From the NCBI GenBank assembly GCA_940337035.1, contig OW679200.1:16697303-16761302 (forward strand): 64,000 nt of DNA. Reading direction: 5' to 3'. The notes under the pieces are model-generated. The model searched no databases, was not told the DNA's origin, and saw only the letters and a program-made list of their open reading frames with translations. The position numbers and the translations under genes are program-made. This document shows, piece by piece, positions 13,148 to 26,420 of this stretch (positions within the stretch are counted from its first letter, which is position 1; each line of letters opens with the position of its first letter). The stretch comes from Agriotes lineatus (taxonomy: Eukaryota; Arthropoda; Insecta; Coleoptera; Elateridae).

Positions 13148-15226
13148 CATATACATATGTCCATTCGACATGAAATCTGTATTTAACAATTGCTATGTTT
13201 TCATTGAACTGTTTATAATTATTACAAGCTCTAATTACACGTTTTATGTCTTATTAAAACTTACTCCAGTAATTGAATATTTAATTTTGTTGAAACTTAC
13301 CTACATGGTTAATTTTTATGCTTCCTAATACATTAGCTTACACGGTTGGTGTTATTTAATTATGAACTGTAATGCAATGAAGACGGCCGCTACATTCAAC
13401 GCTTAAATAAAAAAATATCTGGTGTGCTTATTTTGTCAAGGGTTTGTGCGTTTTCATAAAATAAACTAGTATTTTTCTTAGATAAATTACATAGTTATAA
13501 CAACATCTGCAATTACACAAACCTTATTTGATTTTTGCAACTCGTGTTTATTAACCTTTGTTTTGCGTTTGAAAATTTTAAGGTTGTGCAAATCTTTGTA
13601 TTGTGCAGTGTGTCCTATTTCTTCTGCTTTATGGTGTATAGATTCTAACCGACAAACCTGCATATCGTTGGAAGAACAACTTCTAGTTCTAGTTGAAAAC
13701 GTCTTTAAGCTGTGGATTAGGCAATAAGGATGATGCAACGTATGCTAGCTTCTAAATCAAATTATTTGAATGAATTGTCAAGAAGCATATCAATATGTCT
13801 ATATGCCGCACTTGTTCGAGACATACTCAGAAAGAAGCTTCTCGGGTTGTTTCCTAGCAATTTATCGTTAGCACAGCAACAATTATCTCAGCAAAATTAT
13901 GTTAACACCAGCTCTGCCCTTAGATAAACCAGCGATCATGTTGTGTAATATAAACATAGGACGTTGAGTTAATTTAACTTAAGCGCCGAACAACTTCATA
14001 TATCCCAAAGCTCTGTACCAAATAAGGTAAACTACAATACCAATTTGTGTAGACTGCTGATTGCATGTAGTTTCTTGTTTGTATGAAGTAACCCTTTTTA
14101 ATGTCTTTGTTTATGAAACCACACACACTGCACCTCAATCTATGTATGACGAACAACATTAAAAATTGAAATTAGTAAGCCCCACTTTAATAGAATCGCT
14201 TTAAACGATTAAGAATAACAATTAGCTAAATAAACAGAAAGGAATTTAAGTCTTGGGATTTGTGTGTTAAGTATGTATGGTTGCCGAAAAATCACGTAAT
14301 ATGCCTTCTGACCGATAAAAACGAACAAAAAGGAGTTAACGTTTACAAATAGATGCTGAATGAATGTTCCGATAAAGATATATCTAGATAAAGACAGATC
14401 AATTTTAGTCACATTTCTACTTCCCGATCCTCAACTATAATAACTCTGATGTACGCGAAGTGATTTTGTTTTAGTTTGAAGTGTTTTAAACTGAACTAGG
14501 GTATGTAGCTGGTAAATTGTTTGCTGCTCATTTTCTATCATACGACAAGGTACCCACCCAGATTCTGCTCATCTTGGGAGAATATACATATACATTGTTT
14601 GAGGCTTTTGCGTTTATGCGAAATTATATCTTAACATTTAATTTCTGCTTAGACGGGATTACCTGTTAGATAGACACCCTATTTTAGCGTTACGTGCCTT
14701 ATCGCTGTGAACCCATACAAGATTTTGCTTAAATAATTACGTTTGTTGCAAACCTCACATGATGTGACTAGTGTTGTTTGAGTAACTTGTGAACAACCAC
14801 AGCTCTTCAACCGATCATGCACCACCAACTCTACGTGTACTGAACTATAAATCAGTGTCGTTTCGGCTGAAACAGATGGTGTTAAATACCACACCCACCC
14901 CTAGCGCTAAAAACAACTTTGACTCTGATGATCAGCGAACAAGCAAGTATTTTGATTCGCACGGTGTAAGACACATAAATCCAATAATAGTGGGTGTTTA
15001 TCTAGAAAGACGATGAGGTCTAACCTGAAATTTAAATATAACAGAGAAAATAAATTTTTTATTAGTATTTGAAAAAGGCATGGTATCTACAAAAGCTGAA
15101 TTGAAACAATCTTCAGAAGAATAGCGGAGAATAATTTTACTAATCTTACTAATCGAGGTTACTATGAGGACCATCCAGGAAGAGTTTATTAAAGAAAACA
15201 ATTTCTGCAATAAAATTATTTTTTCT
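13148..15226. other. AT-rich DNA, no gene recognised
   Basis: Frames of 60-88 codons on both strands are AT-driven and carry no known motif. No RNA gene or element boundary seen. Confidence 0.45.
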
Positions 15227-15302
15227 ACAACCACTACTAAAAGTAGGCCTTTTAGCACTAGCATGTCAACGTTTTATACATCAGCGTGCTAAAAGTGAAA
15301 TC

Positions 15303-15342
15303 AGCTGTTTACGTTTAGCACATGTGCTAAAAGTAAACAGCT
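15303..15342. repeat. 40-bp near-perfect palindrome
   Basis: AGCTGTTTACGTTTAGCACA is followed directly by its reverse complement with a single mismatched pair. The centre ACATGT has no spacer, so it can extrude a hairpin. Confidence 0.9.
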
Positions 15343-15650
15343 AGTTTTGAATTTAGCATTTTAAACTGGAAGTGAGGTTATAAAGTTATTCCAGTTACTT
15401 CTTTCGTTAGAGGTAAAGCGTATTTTTAAATAATTAAAGCATAATGGAATGAATAAAGTAAAATGTGTACTATTATCACGTTTGATAACTAACGTTGACA
15501 ACTACAAGCTGCAGAAACGGTCATATGCGCCGGTCACGGCCATCTCTTTACTATGACATCATTTATAACTGTCAAAAATGCAAACCTTTGTTACATCGAC
15601 GTTTATGGATTAATAACAGTAAATTTAAGGTCATAGAAAAAATATTGTAT

Positions 15651-15764
15651 GCAAACACGTGCTAAAAGTGTTATTACACTTGACATGTTATGAAACTCAG
15701 CCTACGGCTTCGTTTCATGATTTTCATGCCTCGTGCATAAACATTCACTTTTAGCACTTGTTGC
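15651..15764. repeat. Imperfect palindrome with GC-rich core
   Basis: Outer arms GTGCTAAAAGTG (15659-15670) and CACTTTTAGCAC (15746-15757) are exact complements; the arms continue imperfectly to a core GCCTACGGCTTCG flanked by ATGAAAC and GTTTCAT. It belongs with the similar hairpins at 36265, 41093, 48226 and 51422. Confidence 0.75.
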
Positions 15765-15879
15765 ACAAACACCTATTAAACAACCACTGAAATAAGGAGC
15801 CTAATAAAACGTGTCATTAGCTAGTGCCAAAGTCAATTATGTGTGTATTTTATTTTTTATTATTTTACGAAAGGCGCTA

Positions 15880-16411
15880 ATAAAGTGAAATTTCGGGATG
15901 CAGCAGTAGTGCGTGTGCATTTTAGAAGTCATTTTAATGTCAAGTTTGATTGTTGACGTCGCCCAAAGAATGTAAACGAACTTTCCCAAAACGTCGGACG
16001 ACAGTTGTCTCAACAGCAAGTATTCCGTATTAATACAGTGGGGCCGCCATCTACCCTTTTGCCTCATGGACCAGAGGAGAATAAGAGCAAACCCTTTCCC
16101 GACGAACAGGGGATCGTAAATCCCAACCAAAAAGATGGGATTCCTTTGCGAGGGGTTATAGCTCGTGCCCGGGCTGGACAATACTATCGTATCAAATGAG
16201 TGAGGAATAGCGCTGGTCAGATTCCTCAGCCTCTAATTAGCTAGTTAGATTTCGGGGTTCGTTATGCGTAATTCGCTATTAGTACTTGTATTTTAAAATA
16301 TATTGTTAGGTTAAGTGAAAGAACAACATCAGTTGAACTTTGTATATTTTCTATATCCGAGAAAATAAAGCCATTTATTATTATTATCATTATTATTATT
16401 ATTATTATTAA
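15880..16411 (+). mobile_element. Retroposon 3' end with (ATT)n tail
   Basis: An AATAAAGCC signal near 16364 is followed by an (ATT)n run at about 16371-16411, the tail style of several LINE groups and of SINEs they mobilise. Upstream, a frame open from about 15970 to a stop at 16197-16199 is Pro/Gln/Gly-rich, ends in RARAGQYYRIK, and has no domain that I recognise. The 170-bp stretch between that stop and the tail would be 3' UTR. The 5' limit is uncertain and no target duplication was found. It could be a 5'-truncated LINE or a SINE. Confidence 0.45.
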
Positions 16412-19400
16412 CAACTAATTTGTCACCTAATTTTACTTGACATTTAAAGATATAAAGTCTTTGTTCAGACTGGTTGAGATTGTCGTATACTTGAAATGTA
16501 TTCTTATCTATCTAATCAGTACATTAAGACTGTAAAGTTAATTCTTAAACATACCTGTTTTTTTTTTAATTCGATAGTGGCAGGACAAATCTATACGTAT
16601 ACGATTATAAGGATTAAGATTCAACTCTTCTTTGCTTAATAACTAAAACATATCCGAGTTTACTACATCATTTGCATAATCCACGAATGGTTTTAGGACA
16701 ACCACGTTAATTCCTAATGACCTCTAAAGTTCGTCTTCTAACTCCTAAAATAATTACATCATCATCGCGCCAGCTTTAAGTTTCTTATTAAAAATACGTT
16801 CAGCAGCAGTTCGTAACCCCTACACTGAAGCTTTTATTAATATATTCATTTTTAGCGCGCAATCAATTACCTACAAGTAAACAACCCTTTTCAGTAATTT
16901 ATCAAAAGCGAGCCTTATTAATTCACACTTTCCGCGTCCCGTGCTTATCATTTTATTTATGTAAGGGGGCATAATAATATTTTTTAGTATTATATACACC
17001 ACGTCAAACAAGTTTAATGGATATTAGCACGCAAAAACGGGCTTAGGTAATATTTTCCAGTAACACAAAAAATTTAATATTTTCGGTATGCGCGCCAATA
17101 CTGCATGCAAACCTTTGGCGTGCCTCGTCGATCACTTTCGACTTGTATGAATGGAAAATAATAACTTATGAAACTATTCTTAGAGCGTGATTTCAATCGA
17201 CAAGCAATTTTCTTAGGGCTAACCTGGCACCGACACTGTTTCTCGGTACTCATATTTTCAGAATACACCTATTGCTGAATTGCGGGAATCGTGTGGTTGC
17301 TACTATGACGCACGAACTTCTTTCAGGCAATATTTGGCGAAAAATCCGTAGCTTGTTGCTTTAACCACAACAAGCTGTGACGAGAAACAACGTAGGCACA
17401 GTTATTTAAGAATTAATGCGATAGAAATTGCAGCACGAATCTTTATAAAATATAATTACAACACAAATCCTTTTCAAATTGCTCTTAGAACCTTCCCGAG
17501 CTTCAAGATTTAATAAATCAGTGTCACTTCCTTCCTTTCCCTTTAAATATATCATTATCGATTCAGCTTTGGGACAAAATTACGTATTTACGTAATCTCC
17601 GGGCCCCTTGCAGAATAGATTTAATTTAAACTTCTTTTGCTACCTGGCACCCTTAGCTTCTTAAATAAGCACCATTACATGGAAAATTACACCTACACCA
17701 GTTCAGGGTTATTAAATTCGATAGTGTTCGAACTCCATTAATTATAACCCTTATATTCCTAATACGTTGTATCCTCCATTTGTTAGTTTTTGCACTTGTA
17801 AATTAACGACGCGCAGCTTGGGTTGTTTACTCCCAAAATGAATGTTTGAGCACAATTTTATCAGATGGATCGTTCCTAGTTCCTACCTCTCATATTCGCG
17901 ACGTGTAGCAGATTAAATTTCTAATGAGTCTTCCCAAGCGTAGAAATTCGAAAAAGCCCGTGTAAAATGCGAGTGAAGGCTGCAACGTAATCAGGCTGGG
18001 CTGACGGGTTAAGACTCATATTTTCAACGAAAGAATGGAACTTCGAACTTTTTGCAAGTTTTTAGTGTTTTCCGATGCCAGGGTCAGGCAGATGCTCGGG
18101 ATTAAAAGTTGCTCTCAAATGTGTTAGTTCGTGAAACAACTGTTCCTCGAGGATGCAAACATATCTTAGGTGGGTTCATGTCTATGCATTTTTCAACTGG
18201 AATTCTGGGGACTGAATCGCATCATGCTCCATTCATAATAAATTTTCTGCTGACAACGTTTCCTAGTATATTTTGTTTCATTTGGATCCATATTTTACAC
18301 GTATTTTATTCTTCATATAATATTTTCATATCTTAACCATTTACTAAATATAACAAATCCAAGAATGCACACGGCTAGCTTCAGTAGGCCATGAGCAGTA
18401 TTCTATTCTGAAAGCATAGGTGTTAGAGTCTAAAAGTCAATTTGATAAAGACATATACGGTGTTCACAACTGTTGGTAGGGCACCACTTACTCGATTGTT
18501 CTAGTCTAAAACACATATAAACACAAGAGAAAATTGATACGTTATATTTAACGCACCAAAGTACAGATAAAAAATCAGTGGGCATCCAGCGCTGATGTGT
18601 TTCTACGTGAAAACCGGGAATGTCCCAAAGGTGATGTCACGGTATCACATGCTGCAGTAAGACAATTTATTAGACTAGCCGCAATCCAGTAGTCGATGTA
18701 TTGAAAAAGCTTTTAGCCTGCCCATAATGGGAAAAGCTCAAAACTTGTGTCCGTTACACGAACACTTAAAAGTAAATACTAAAAAGGAACGGTATAAATT
18801 CCAATTACTAATTAAAAGGGGCATAAATATTGTATCTACGAGGAAAGATGATAAACATGCAGGAACCACAAAGAGTAAATGAAGCTTGTATTAGCGAGGC
18901 TTGGAGCCTTAGCTCCAGAAAGGTAACCGGAGGCTTTTGAAATGCTCGCCAATCAGAGAGGTAATCGGTGTTGCTGAAATCTACCTGAGGATAGCCTCTA
19001 AGTTGTTCAAATCGCTACTTCGAATAGGTTTTAAGAGTAATTTTCTAAATTTTCAGCCTTCGCAGCTGGTCCGATGAGAATTGTTGTAGGTTCAAACTTT
19101 TTCAATTTATTGTGAAGCAAAATGCAGTACACGTTTGTAGGAAAGTAAAATGCAGTTTGTCTCAGAGATATTTTATTTAATGCCGTGTACGTGCAGAAAA
19201 ATTACATAAATGATTTAGAATGTTTCCCCCACTGACAAGGAAAACAGATGCAATACAAGTTTAGATCATTTAGGGAGTCCTGAGACAGTTTGCAGCTTCT
19301 TTCAGAAAAAATAAGGGCCAGATACGTCAATCTTCGCGCGAATTGAGCACGCATATCTGCGGACGCCCTGAAGAAAATTTTTCATAGCGAAATCTCCGCA

Positions 19401-19869
19401 TGTCTCCGGCTAATAATTACCATGGTGGTGTACTAAATAATAATACGAATTATCTCCCCCTTCTTTCTAAATTGACTATTGTGAGCGAGCACAAGCTCTT
19501 CCTATTGATGACCCGTCTCTCCCACGAACTAGCCCAGCAACGTCCGTGGCATATTGCAGATCACAACCTGGGAATTAACGGTAACACACTTTTACGTGTT
19601 CACCTCGATTCCCTGCGACTTAATAGACTGTTTGTTTAGACAAAGATGAGAATATCTGTCTAAAAAAAGAATTTTCGGGAAGTTGGTGAAATATGTATTT
19701 AAGTGCAAATAGAATTTTTTCAAGGACAAATTAAAGCCCGGTTGGCAGAGTAAAAATGTCTTTCAATTATAGAACCGTAAAGTAATGTATTTTTCTTCTA
19801 ACTCAATGGATTTACGGGTTCGTCTTCGTAATAGCTGTAAACTAGAAATCTTTTGAAGTATCCAGTTAG
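16412..19869. other. No gene recognised
   Basis: Only short AT-driven frames. A small hairpin AGCTTGTTG/CAACAAGCT lies near 17352-17377. Nothing else supportable. Confidence 0.4.
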
Positions 19870-19885
19870 ATTTGCACCATATTCT

Positions 19886-20179
19886 TCACTGGGATCTCAT
19901 CTTTAAATCTCGTAGTCCACAAAGGTGGTGTAAGGGCATAGCGATAAATCCAGTTTGGAGGTACAGTAATATTTCCATTTTCAATTCGACGCATGTAATA
20001 TGAACCAAACCAGCGGTATGAGGCTTAGCATTGCCATGCATGAATCGTATCCAATGAATTTGGCGCTTAGTTCGGTACACGATCTCCACTATCTCCCTTA
20101 CATCGAAAAATGTACTTAAATAGTTCGTGCCTGTGAAAGAAAATGGTTCACCAAAAATTTCACAATTGATTCTTTTCAT
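19886..20179 (-). pseudogene. Tc1-like transposase, C-terminal remnant
   Basis: On the minus strand a 97-codon frame resembles the second half of Tc1-type DDE transposases. FMHGNAKPHTA corresponds to the family's FMHDNARPHTA block, and MPLHHLCGL to the PIEHLWDxL block about 35 residues later. In those blocks the second catalytic Asp reads Gly and the catalytic Glu reads His, so the enzyme cannot be active. The preceding stretch FTGTNYLSTFF matches the usual LTGQRY segment. No N-terminal helix-turn-helix part and no terminal inverted repeats were found nearby. It is a fossil of a DNA transposon. The family call rests on motif order, not on a search. Confidence 0.65.
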
Positions 20180-22639
20180 TCAAATCGAAACTGTACTCTA
20201 TGCCTGATCAAAAGTTCAGCCACCTTCGGGTTTCTATTGACCAGATATTTAATTAGCACTCTTTGTGCATTAGAAAAGTGAACTATGTTAACATAAGATT
20301 ACTAGATAAACAGTTTACTATAGTTAACCTAAATTTTATAAATAAATTCTGGTACATACCTCTATGTCACCATCAACAAATTTAACTACGAATATAATAA
20401 AAAAATAATAATACAGTTTACTGACAACTACAGAAAAATAACTAACACGCTACCAAATAAGGACTGATTTAAACGCGTAAACTTACTAATCGGATTTGTC
20501 TACAGAGTCTCCGCTCATAAGCATCTTGTATCATGGTGATTTATCTAAAGCTTTCAACGTCATTCAAGACGGCAAAGTCACGAAATAGGGACATCACGAC
20601 ATACGAAATATCAACCCAGCTCTGCTTTGCTGTGCAGTGCTAAATCAGTACGAGACTCTTAATTGCAATCTTTAGAACTCATTTTGGATTAATTTTCGTG
20701 GAGTAATCCGAATAATTCTCCAGACGACTTGCAATGCACAATAATCTAGTATGCAAATGAAAAGTGCAGAAGCTGCAAAAGCGAGAAATCTAATTAGTGT
20801 GCCACGGAAATATATTTATGTGGTAAAATTGGATTGTTGAAAACTATTAGACGAACTTAGAAAAATCAGCCTACCTGCCTTAAAACCAATTAGTGGAAAG
20901 GCAACTTTGATTTCATATATAAATAATATTTTATTAACTTAATCGTAGCTACTGACCAGGTAGCTGGTTTTTAGAAGTTATAATAGTGTCTTCCTTGTTC
21001 CATCCTTAAATTTGGATGTACACAGTCAATGTCAGCCACCGTATCAAACACTATTGAAAATCTGTACTCTAGTGTCTTCTACAAAATTTCCACCACGAAA
21101 TATTGACCAAAATAGTAACAGTTTAATAATAGTAAGTCGAATACATCTTTTTATTCAGCAGGGCATATGGTTGTAGATATTTGAACAATACTTCTACTTT
21201 GCTAGAAATGGAGTCCAGCTATTAAAGGTCTCTGCAAATTCCACTAATACCGACTAGAATAAGAAGAATGAGAATGGAACAACATTAAATGGCTAGTTGT
21301 AAATGTGGGTTTAAATAAACCAAACAAAAACGAATTAAGTTGTCAGAATACTTGTAACCGATGGCATAATCGAAGGGTAAAGGATTAAAAATGTTTAAGA
21401 GTATAACTGTTTGGTATTTAGCTTTTAATCATGTTAGTTTAGTTTATTTCATTCGTAATTCTTAATACAAGTAAATAGCTGTACATAAATTTAGTGTAGT
21501 TTGTAATTCTACCTAGCGGTAAGTTTACCCACTATTGGTGGAACGTCGAGTTATGGGGCTTACTGTCCCCTCTCCTGCCACCCCTAAATGTTGGGTCAGT
21601 GGCCCACATTGCAAGAGATGCACCTAAGACGAGTTGGTGAACGGTCGGTCAACTGATCCCGTTTTTTGTTGTTTTGTGTAATCGCTCGTGTTTATCGTTT
21701 TGTGCTCCTGGAGTCACGGGTCAATCGACGTGCCACTTCCACATGTGAGCCTTCCTATATATATCCATCAAGGTAAGTCCCTATAAAAACTTCTACTTTG
21801 CGTGGGTATTATCGAGTCCTATGCTCTCCGTTTAGGTAGAATTAATTTAGATATTAATTGCCCTGGAGACAGATACAATAACATAATTTAAAGAATGTGC
21901 TTACACTTCTACTGCGTGAGTTACTATGCGATTTTTCCATTCTGGTGCGATGTAATCTGAAACACTCGGATCTAACCCAATTCGTTGTATTTAATTTCCA
22001 CCTAACAACATATATTTTCTGTATTACATAGATTGATTAAAATTGAATCTGGTCAGCTTGATTACAGGCTTGATGTATATACAATATATAAGTTATTAAT
22101 GCAAAAATAACGAAAACTCCACATCTGTTATTATAAAATACCACATATTGGGCCAGGTAAAATTTTGGGGCCGCCAATGTCCACTTGTGCATGCGGAGAG
22201 AGATTGGGAAATCGTCGAACTTCTTTCGAGAGGCCAACTTAGCGAGAACGACAAATAAACAGGGTTGCCGCGTTTTAAATGCATCGCTACATGCGGTGAG
22301 ACAGTCATTTTAGGAGAATTGATCGTTTGTATTGTTCCACACACTCTATAGATCGACATTCTGGCCTGACGCAACCATTGAAATTCTTTCGTTACAACGT
22401 GCGTAGCTTAACGCCAATGTAGCCGTTTTCCATTCTTCAATCGACTAGCGGACGCAGTTTCCAAAAACGTATTTTTCTTCGAGGCGCGTTCCGTTGATTT
22501 GAGCTGCAGTTGCAGCTTGCATCATCATGCAAGGTTTTTCGACAAATATAGCGACCACAGCAAGTCTGCGACTGGTTTACATCACTCAGCCCGGTGGGTT
22601 TTACTTTAATTTAATTCTTGAATCCACTGCGGTAGTTAA
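20180..22639. other. No gene recognised
   Basis: AT-rich. A GC-richer patch at 21520-21740 and frames of 66-92 codons at 22037-22374 (-) show no known motif. Confidence 0.4.
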
Positions 22640-22720
22640 TTACAGCTTCTCGCTAAGGTACAACTGTTTCATTAGTTAAGTAATGCATGCGGTGAATTAC
22701 CGACAATTTCTAATAATCTA
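22640..22720 (+). repeat. Repeat family R2, short fragment D
   Basis: TTAAGTAATGCATGCGGTGA then ATTACCGACAATTT resembles the 3' block of copy B (TTAAGCACTGCATGCTGTAA then ATTACCGCCAATTT). Only this block is clear. Confidence 0.45.
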
Positions 22721-25700
22721 TTACGTTTCGAATGCATCCGCGTAGGAGTGCACTGGATCATCGATACTCCTTTTTCTATAGCTGCTAAACGGCGGACAGG
22801 TTTAACTGACTTGTGCAATGCGTGTGACGTTACAACGGCTGGTAGAATAATTTATCGTGGTTTCAACATGCAGCTATGACCGGTGAGAAATGCACTTTGC
22901 AAAAATTGCGACGCAAGGTAAGTCATATCTTCGAAGCCAAGCATCTCTTTTGGAGCAATCTGTTTGGTGGTGTCTATGACCTCTCTTCTCACTGACCTAA
23001 ATTGTGCAATTATAAGGCTTGTTAGTTGTGGTAAACGTACTTTCCGCTTAACATATATTTGAAAACTAATGTCATAGAAATAGGCAACATATCTCTTTGT
23101 GCAAGTACCCCCTGGGACACTATCTGCCTCCAGTCCGCCAACAACCGTCTAGAACAATAGCTTGACGTTGACGTAGTCACAAAAAAACATTAATCAGAAA
23201 AAAGGGACTGCATGGGAATGAAGGTGACTGTATGAATAAATGAATATGAACTAAATGTGGATTTCTCTAGTTTACACTCTCTTATAAAGTATATTTAATT
23301 GACTCAGGAAACATGCTTTTCAACTACTTTAATGCGATATTAGAAACTATAATATTACCAGCTCCACTATTTGGATTCGCGGATTTACTAAGATGGTGTT
23401 GTACTTTGGCACGCTTGGGGAAGTTACCTGTTAATTGCAGATGTTGTAGAACTTCGTAGCAGCCTGTGTTTAGTAAGAGTTCTATGATGACAATGTGCTG
23501 AAACTAAGCTCAATCGACATAGGTATTGAAGTTAGTAGTAACTTATAACAATGGCGTTAGCATTAAGTCGGGGATGTTTTTCGAAAGTTCAGGTATTAAG
23601 AGCACTACAACTTTTTTAACACTGTAAACTTTTCTTGGCTAGAGTTTTTCAGCATTTAAAATAGGAAAACTTGTTGAAATGGCGAATCACATCTCCAATA
23701 AATTATCAAAGACCAACTTCTCAAAAAAGTTAAAATGTTCAAGCGGCAGTAAATATTCCTTCAATCAAAACTAATGAATTCGAATTAGACACGCTCTGCT
23801 TCAGCTCCAATACGTCATGTAATCGTAGAAGTGGTACTAATTTAAAGTGATGCTTGTACATTCAATCACATTTGCATTCAAGAGCATATCCGTAACTTAT
23901 TGGATCCTGAGCAATTCGAACTCTAACTTTGCAAGTGAAATTGAACTAAACTGTTCGTGTACATTCCGTGCCAGGAAAATTCTGAACTTAGTCTGACAAG
24001 TCTCCTCAAAGGGAGAACAAACGCTTTTTTAAGACTAAAGCTGTGCTTTCCATCACCTCCGGCGAGTGCAGTTAAACTAAATTGTAAGTTTTCAGTGGCT
24101 CTGAAAGACAACAAGATTTCATAGCAGCCCTCTGATCTCGTCTTTGATAAAGCACATTCGCAATATAGAAATGACAGATACTAGATCCTAAAAAATGAGA
24201 ATGTGTTCGCATATTTATTTATACGCTAGCCTCGGAAAAGAAATAATAAACGTAGGCGACACTGCTGCCGATATTACACTGTCGCAGGATTTATGTGACA
24301 AAGACAATTCACAATGTCACATAAATCTGGGTTAACAAAAAACCAGGATAGGTCAAATTTGAGGCTCGAGATATGTGCGGCCAACGCCGACAAAAGCTCT
24401 AGGTCAATGCTGTTTCCTTAATTAAAAATTGTTCCGAACTCGTTGCAATCTACTGCGCGTTATGATGTTGAATGCGCACTCAGAAATAATTCCAATTGGC
24501 ATAGTGATTATTGCGTAGTATATAATCAAAACGGAATCAGCAGCTCCGAGCAAGAATTGTAGCACGTGTCCTAAACCTTTCGAAGTTACAAGCTCTTAAA
24601 TTTACCGGGAATACATAAACTGCGCATAAATCGAAAATAATAGTTTATAGCCTACCCTTTTTCGCCTGAAAACCGTTTTCAAGAAATTTGTACGCTGCTT
24701 GATCTCAACTTTATTGGAGTACATTACGATTTCTGAATGAAACAGTTGCTGAAGCTACTTATATCGTATACTTCATGAGATTGCAAAATATAGAAATTAA
24801 TAACTTGTAACTAACTCAGGCATAATTATTATTTTTGAATACACATGAACATACAGGAACTGATTGTTTTTCTATATTACACTTGCTTCTAAGTAGAAAA
24901 TAGATAGCACACGAAGTAGTGTGTAACAATTACAGCTTTGAGGAGTAAATACATTAATCTCAGCTATATACAAATCGTCATGTATTCCTACATACTGATT
25001 TTGAATATCGGCTAGAGGTTGTCGCGATGCGCCTAAAATCGGGGTAACTGGCAATCCTTTTAATTAAAATACAATTCTACACGTAGACTAGAGCTACTGC
25101 TGCGAGAATAATAGGAACACTTTACAAATATTTTTATTTTCTGCTGTTTAGAGATCAACTTAAATATAACACCGTTATTTATTAACTTTTCTTATTAACT
25201 AACTAAATTCTAAGCCCAGTTTAACCTACAAAACTCGGTAGGCGTTTACAAATTTTCAAATAAGCCTTACAGAGCAGTTCTAAATTTTGGACTTTTGTCA
25301 CGTCAGGCGTACATGACAATTCATAATAGTTCTATTAATTCTACAAACTTAAAAGGTTTCACACGGTAAAATTTGTCAAGCGGTCGACACCTCGCAAAAT
25401 TATCGCTAATAAAGTTGTACAATTCTACTAAAAGAATTTGCTCCAGCCGGCACGTAATTTTTATGACCGAGTTGCAACAGTTGCACTTCTTATCACGCAC
25501 TAAACATCCTAGCTTTGCCTAATTTTTCGGCTTACGAGGTAAACCCTACAAAAAGTTGCCCTTAACCATTCCGTGAGATTTGAATATTTCCAATCTTCCC
25601 AGAGAAAGTCACGTTTCTAAAGACCGGCTGTTGTAACTTTAATATGAACATTTTTCCTACGAAATTCAACCTTAAAATATTTATGGTATGAATTTCTTAT

Positions 25701-25993
25701 GGCTAACTAAAGTACATTCTATTCGTAGAACCGCGTATAGTTCATTTTCACACAAGAACGCAAATCGTAATAAGTTGGTGCATAAACCAAAGTAAGCTCA
25801 TTGTGCTGGCTACAAATACTTTTTATGACATTTGTGTGTGTACTCTTGTTACGTTTAGTCACGCACCATTCTTCAGAAAATACAGACGTTAATTGAACCC
25901 AACGTAGATTTATTAACAAATATTAGCAAATTAGTGAACCTGAGTTTTAGAATACATTTATAAACGATGAAAAGATTATACGTTGAAATTTTA
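22721..25993. other. No gene recognised
   Basis: No motif-bearing frame, RNA gene or repeat end could be supported on either strand. Confidence 0.4.
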
Positions 25994-26420
25994 TATTTAA
26001 TAATTCCTAAGGCATGGCCTACCATTCTGAAATTCCGTTTCCAATATCGCTGTCGAACAGTAAAGTCTGGTCGAATTTTTGAAGAAACTTCGGTCATCCC
26101 GCCATTAATGGTTTTGAAAAACTCCTATACAACGTCGTTCAACGCCGGCGAAAATCTAAAAAAACATCCTGTATATCTACGTCCGTTACTAACGCTTCGA
26201 ACAACAGCTGTTTATTTCTGTTTCGTCCAGGCCGGCCGCAAGCTTGAGCCCGAGGGCTTGGTCAATCTACTACAGATAGCAGACTCATCTCGGTTCGGAC
26301 ATTTATTACCGGCAGTTAGTTACGATATCCAGCTAAGTCAAACCTTATTTATTAATTAAGCACTGCATGCTGTAAATTACCGCCAATTTACTTAAGGTAA
26401 GCCATGTAAAAACTGACCGT
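25994..26420 (+). repeat. Dispersed repeat family R2, copy B
   Basis: Best preserved start: TAATTCCTAAGGCATGGCC then CTACCATTCTGAAATTCCG, matching copies A and C. Copy A shares TCCTGTATA, the CTTGAGCCC block and, nearby, GCTAAGTC. A 130-codon + frame (25967-26359) crosses it, but the frame is not open in copies A or C and carries no known domain, so I do not call it a gene. Confidence 0.5.

Larger units (their letters stand above)
15227..15788. mobile_element. Palindrome-rich element with 9-bp flanking direct repeats
   Basis: The 9-mer ACAACCACT occurs at 15227-15235 and again at 15780-15788, bracketing 544 bp that carry five copies, in both orientations, of a motif close to GTGCTAAAAGTG (15237, 15286, 15324, 15659 and inverted at 15746) and two palindromes (15303-15342, 15651-15764). 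No protein is encoded. The layout, with short motifs repeated in inverted orientation and a 9-bp flank, resembles foldback-type elements, but terminal inverted repeats are weak and a 9-bp match can arise by chance. Element limits are therefore a hypothesis; the internal repeats are seen directly. Confidence 0.5.

Noticed and set aside
25967..26359. 130-codon + frame as a gene
   Set aside because: It lies across repeat R2, and the frame is not kept in the other copies.
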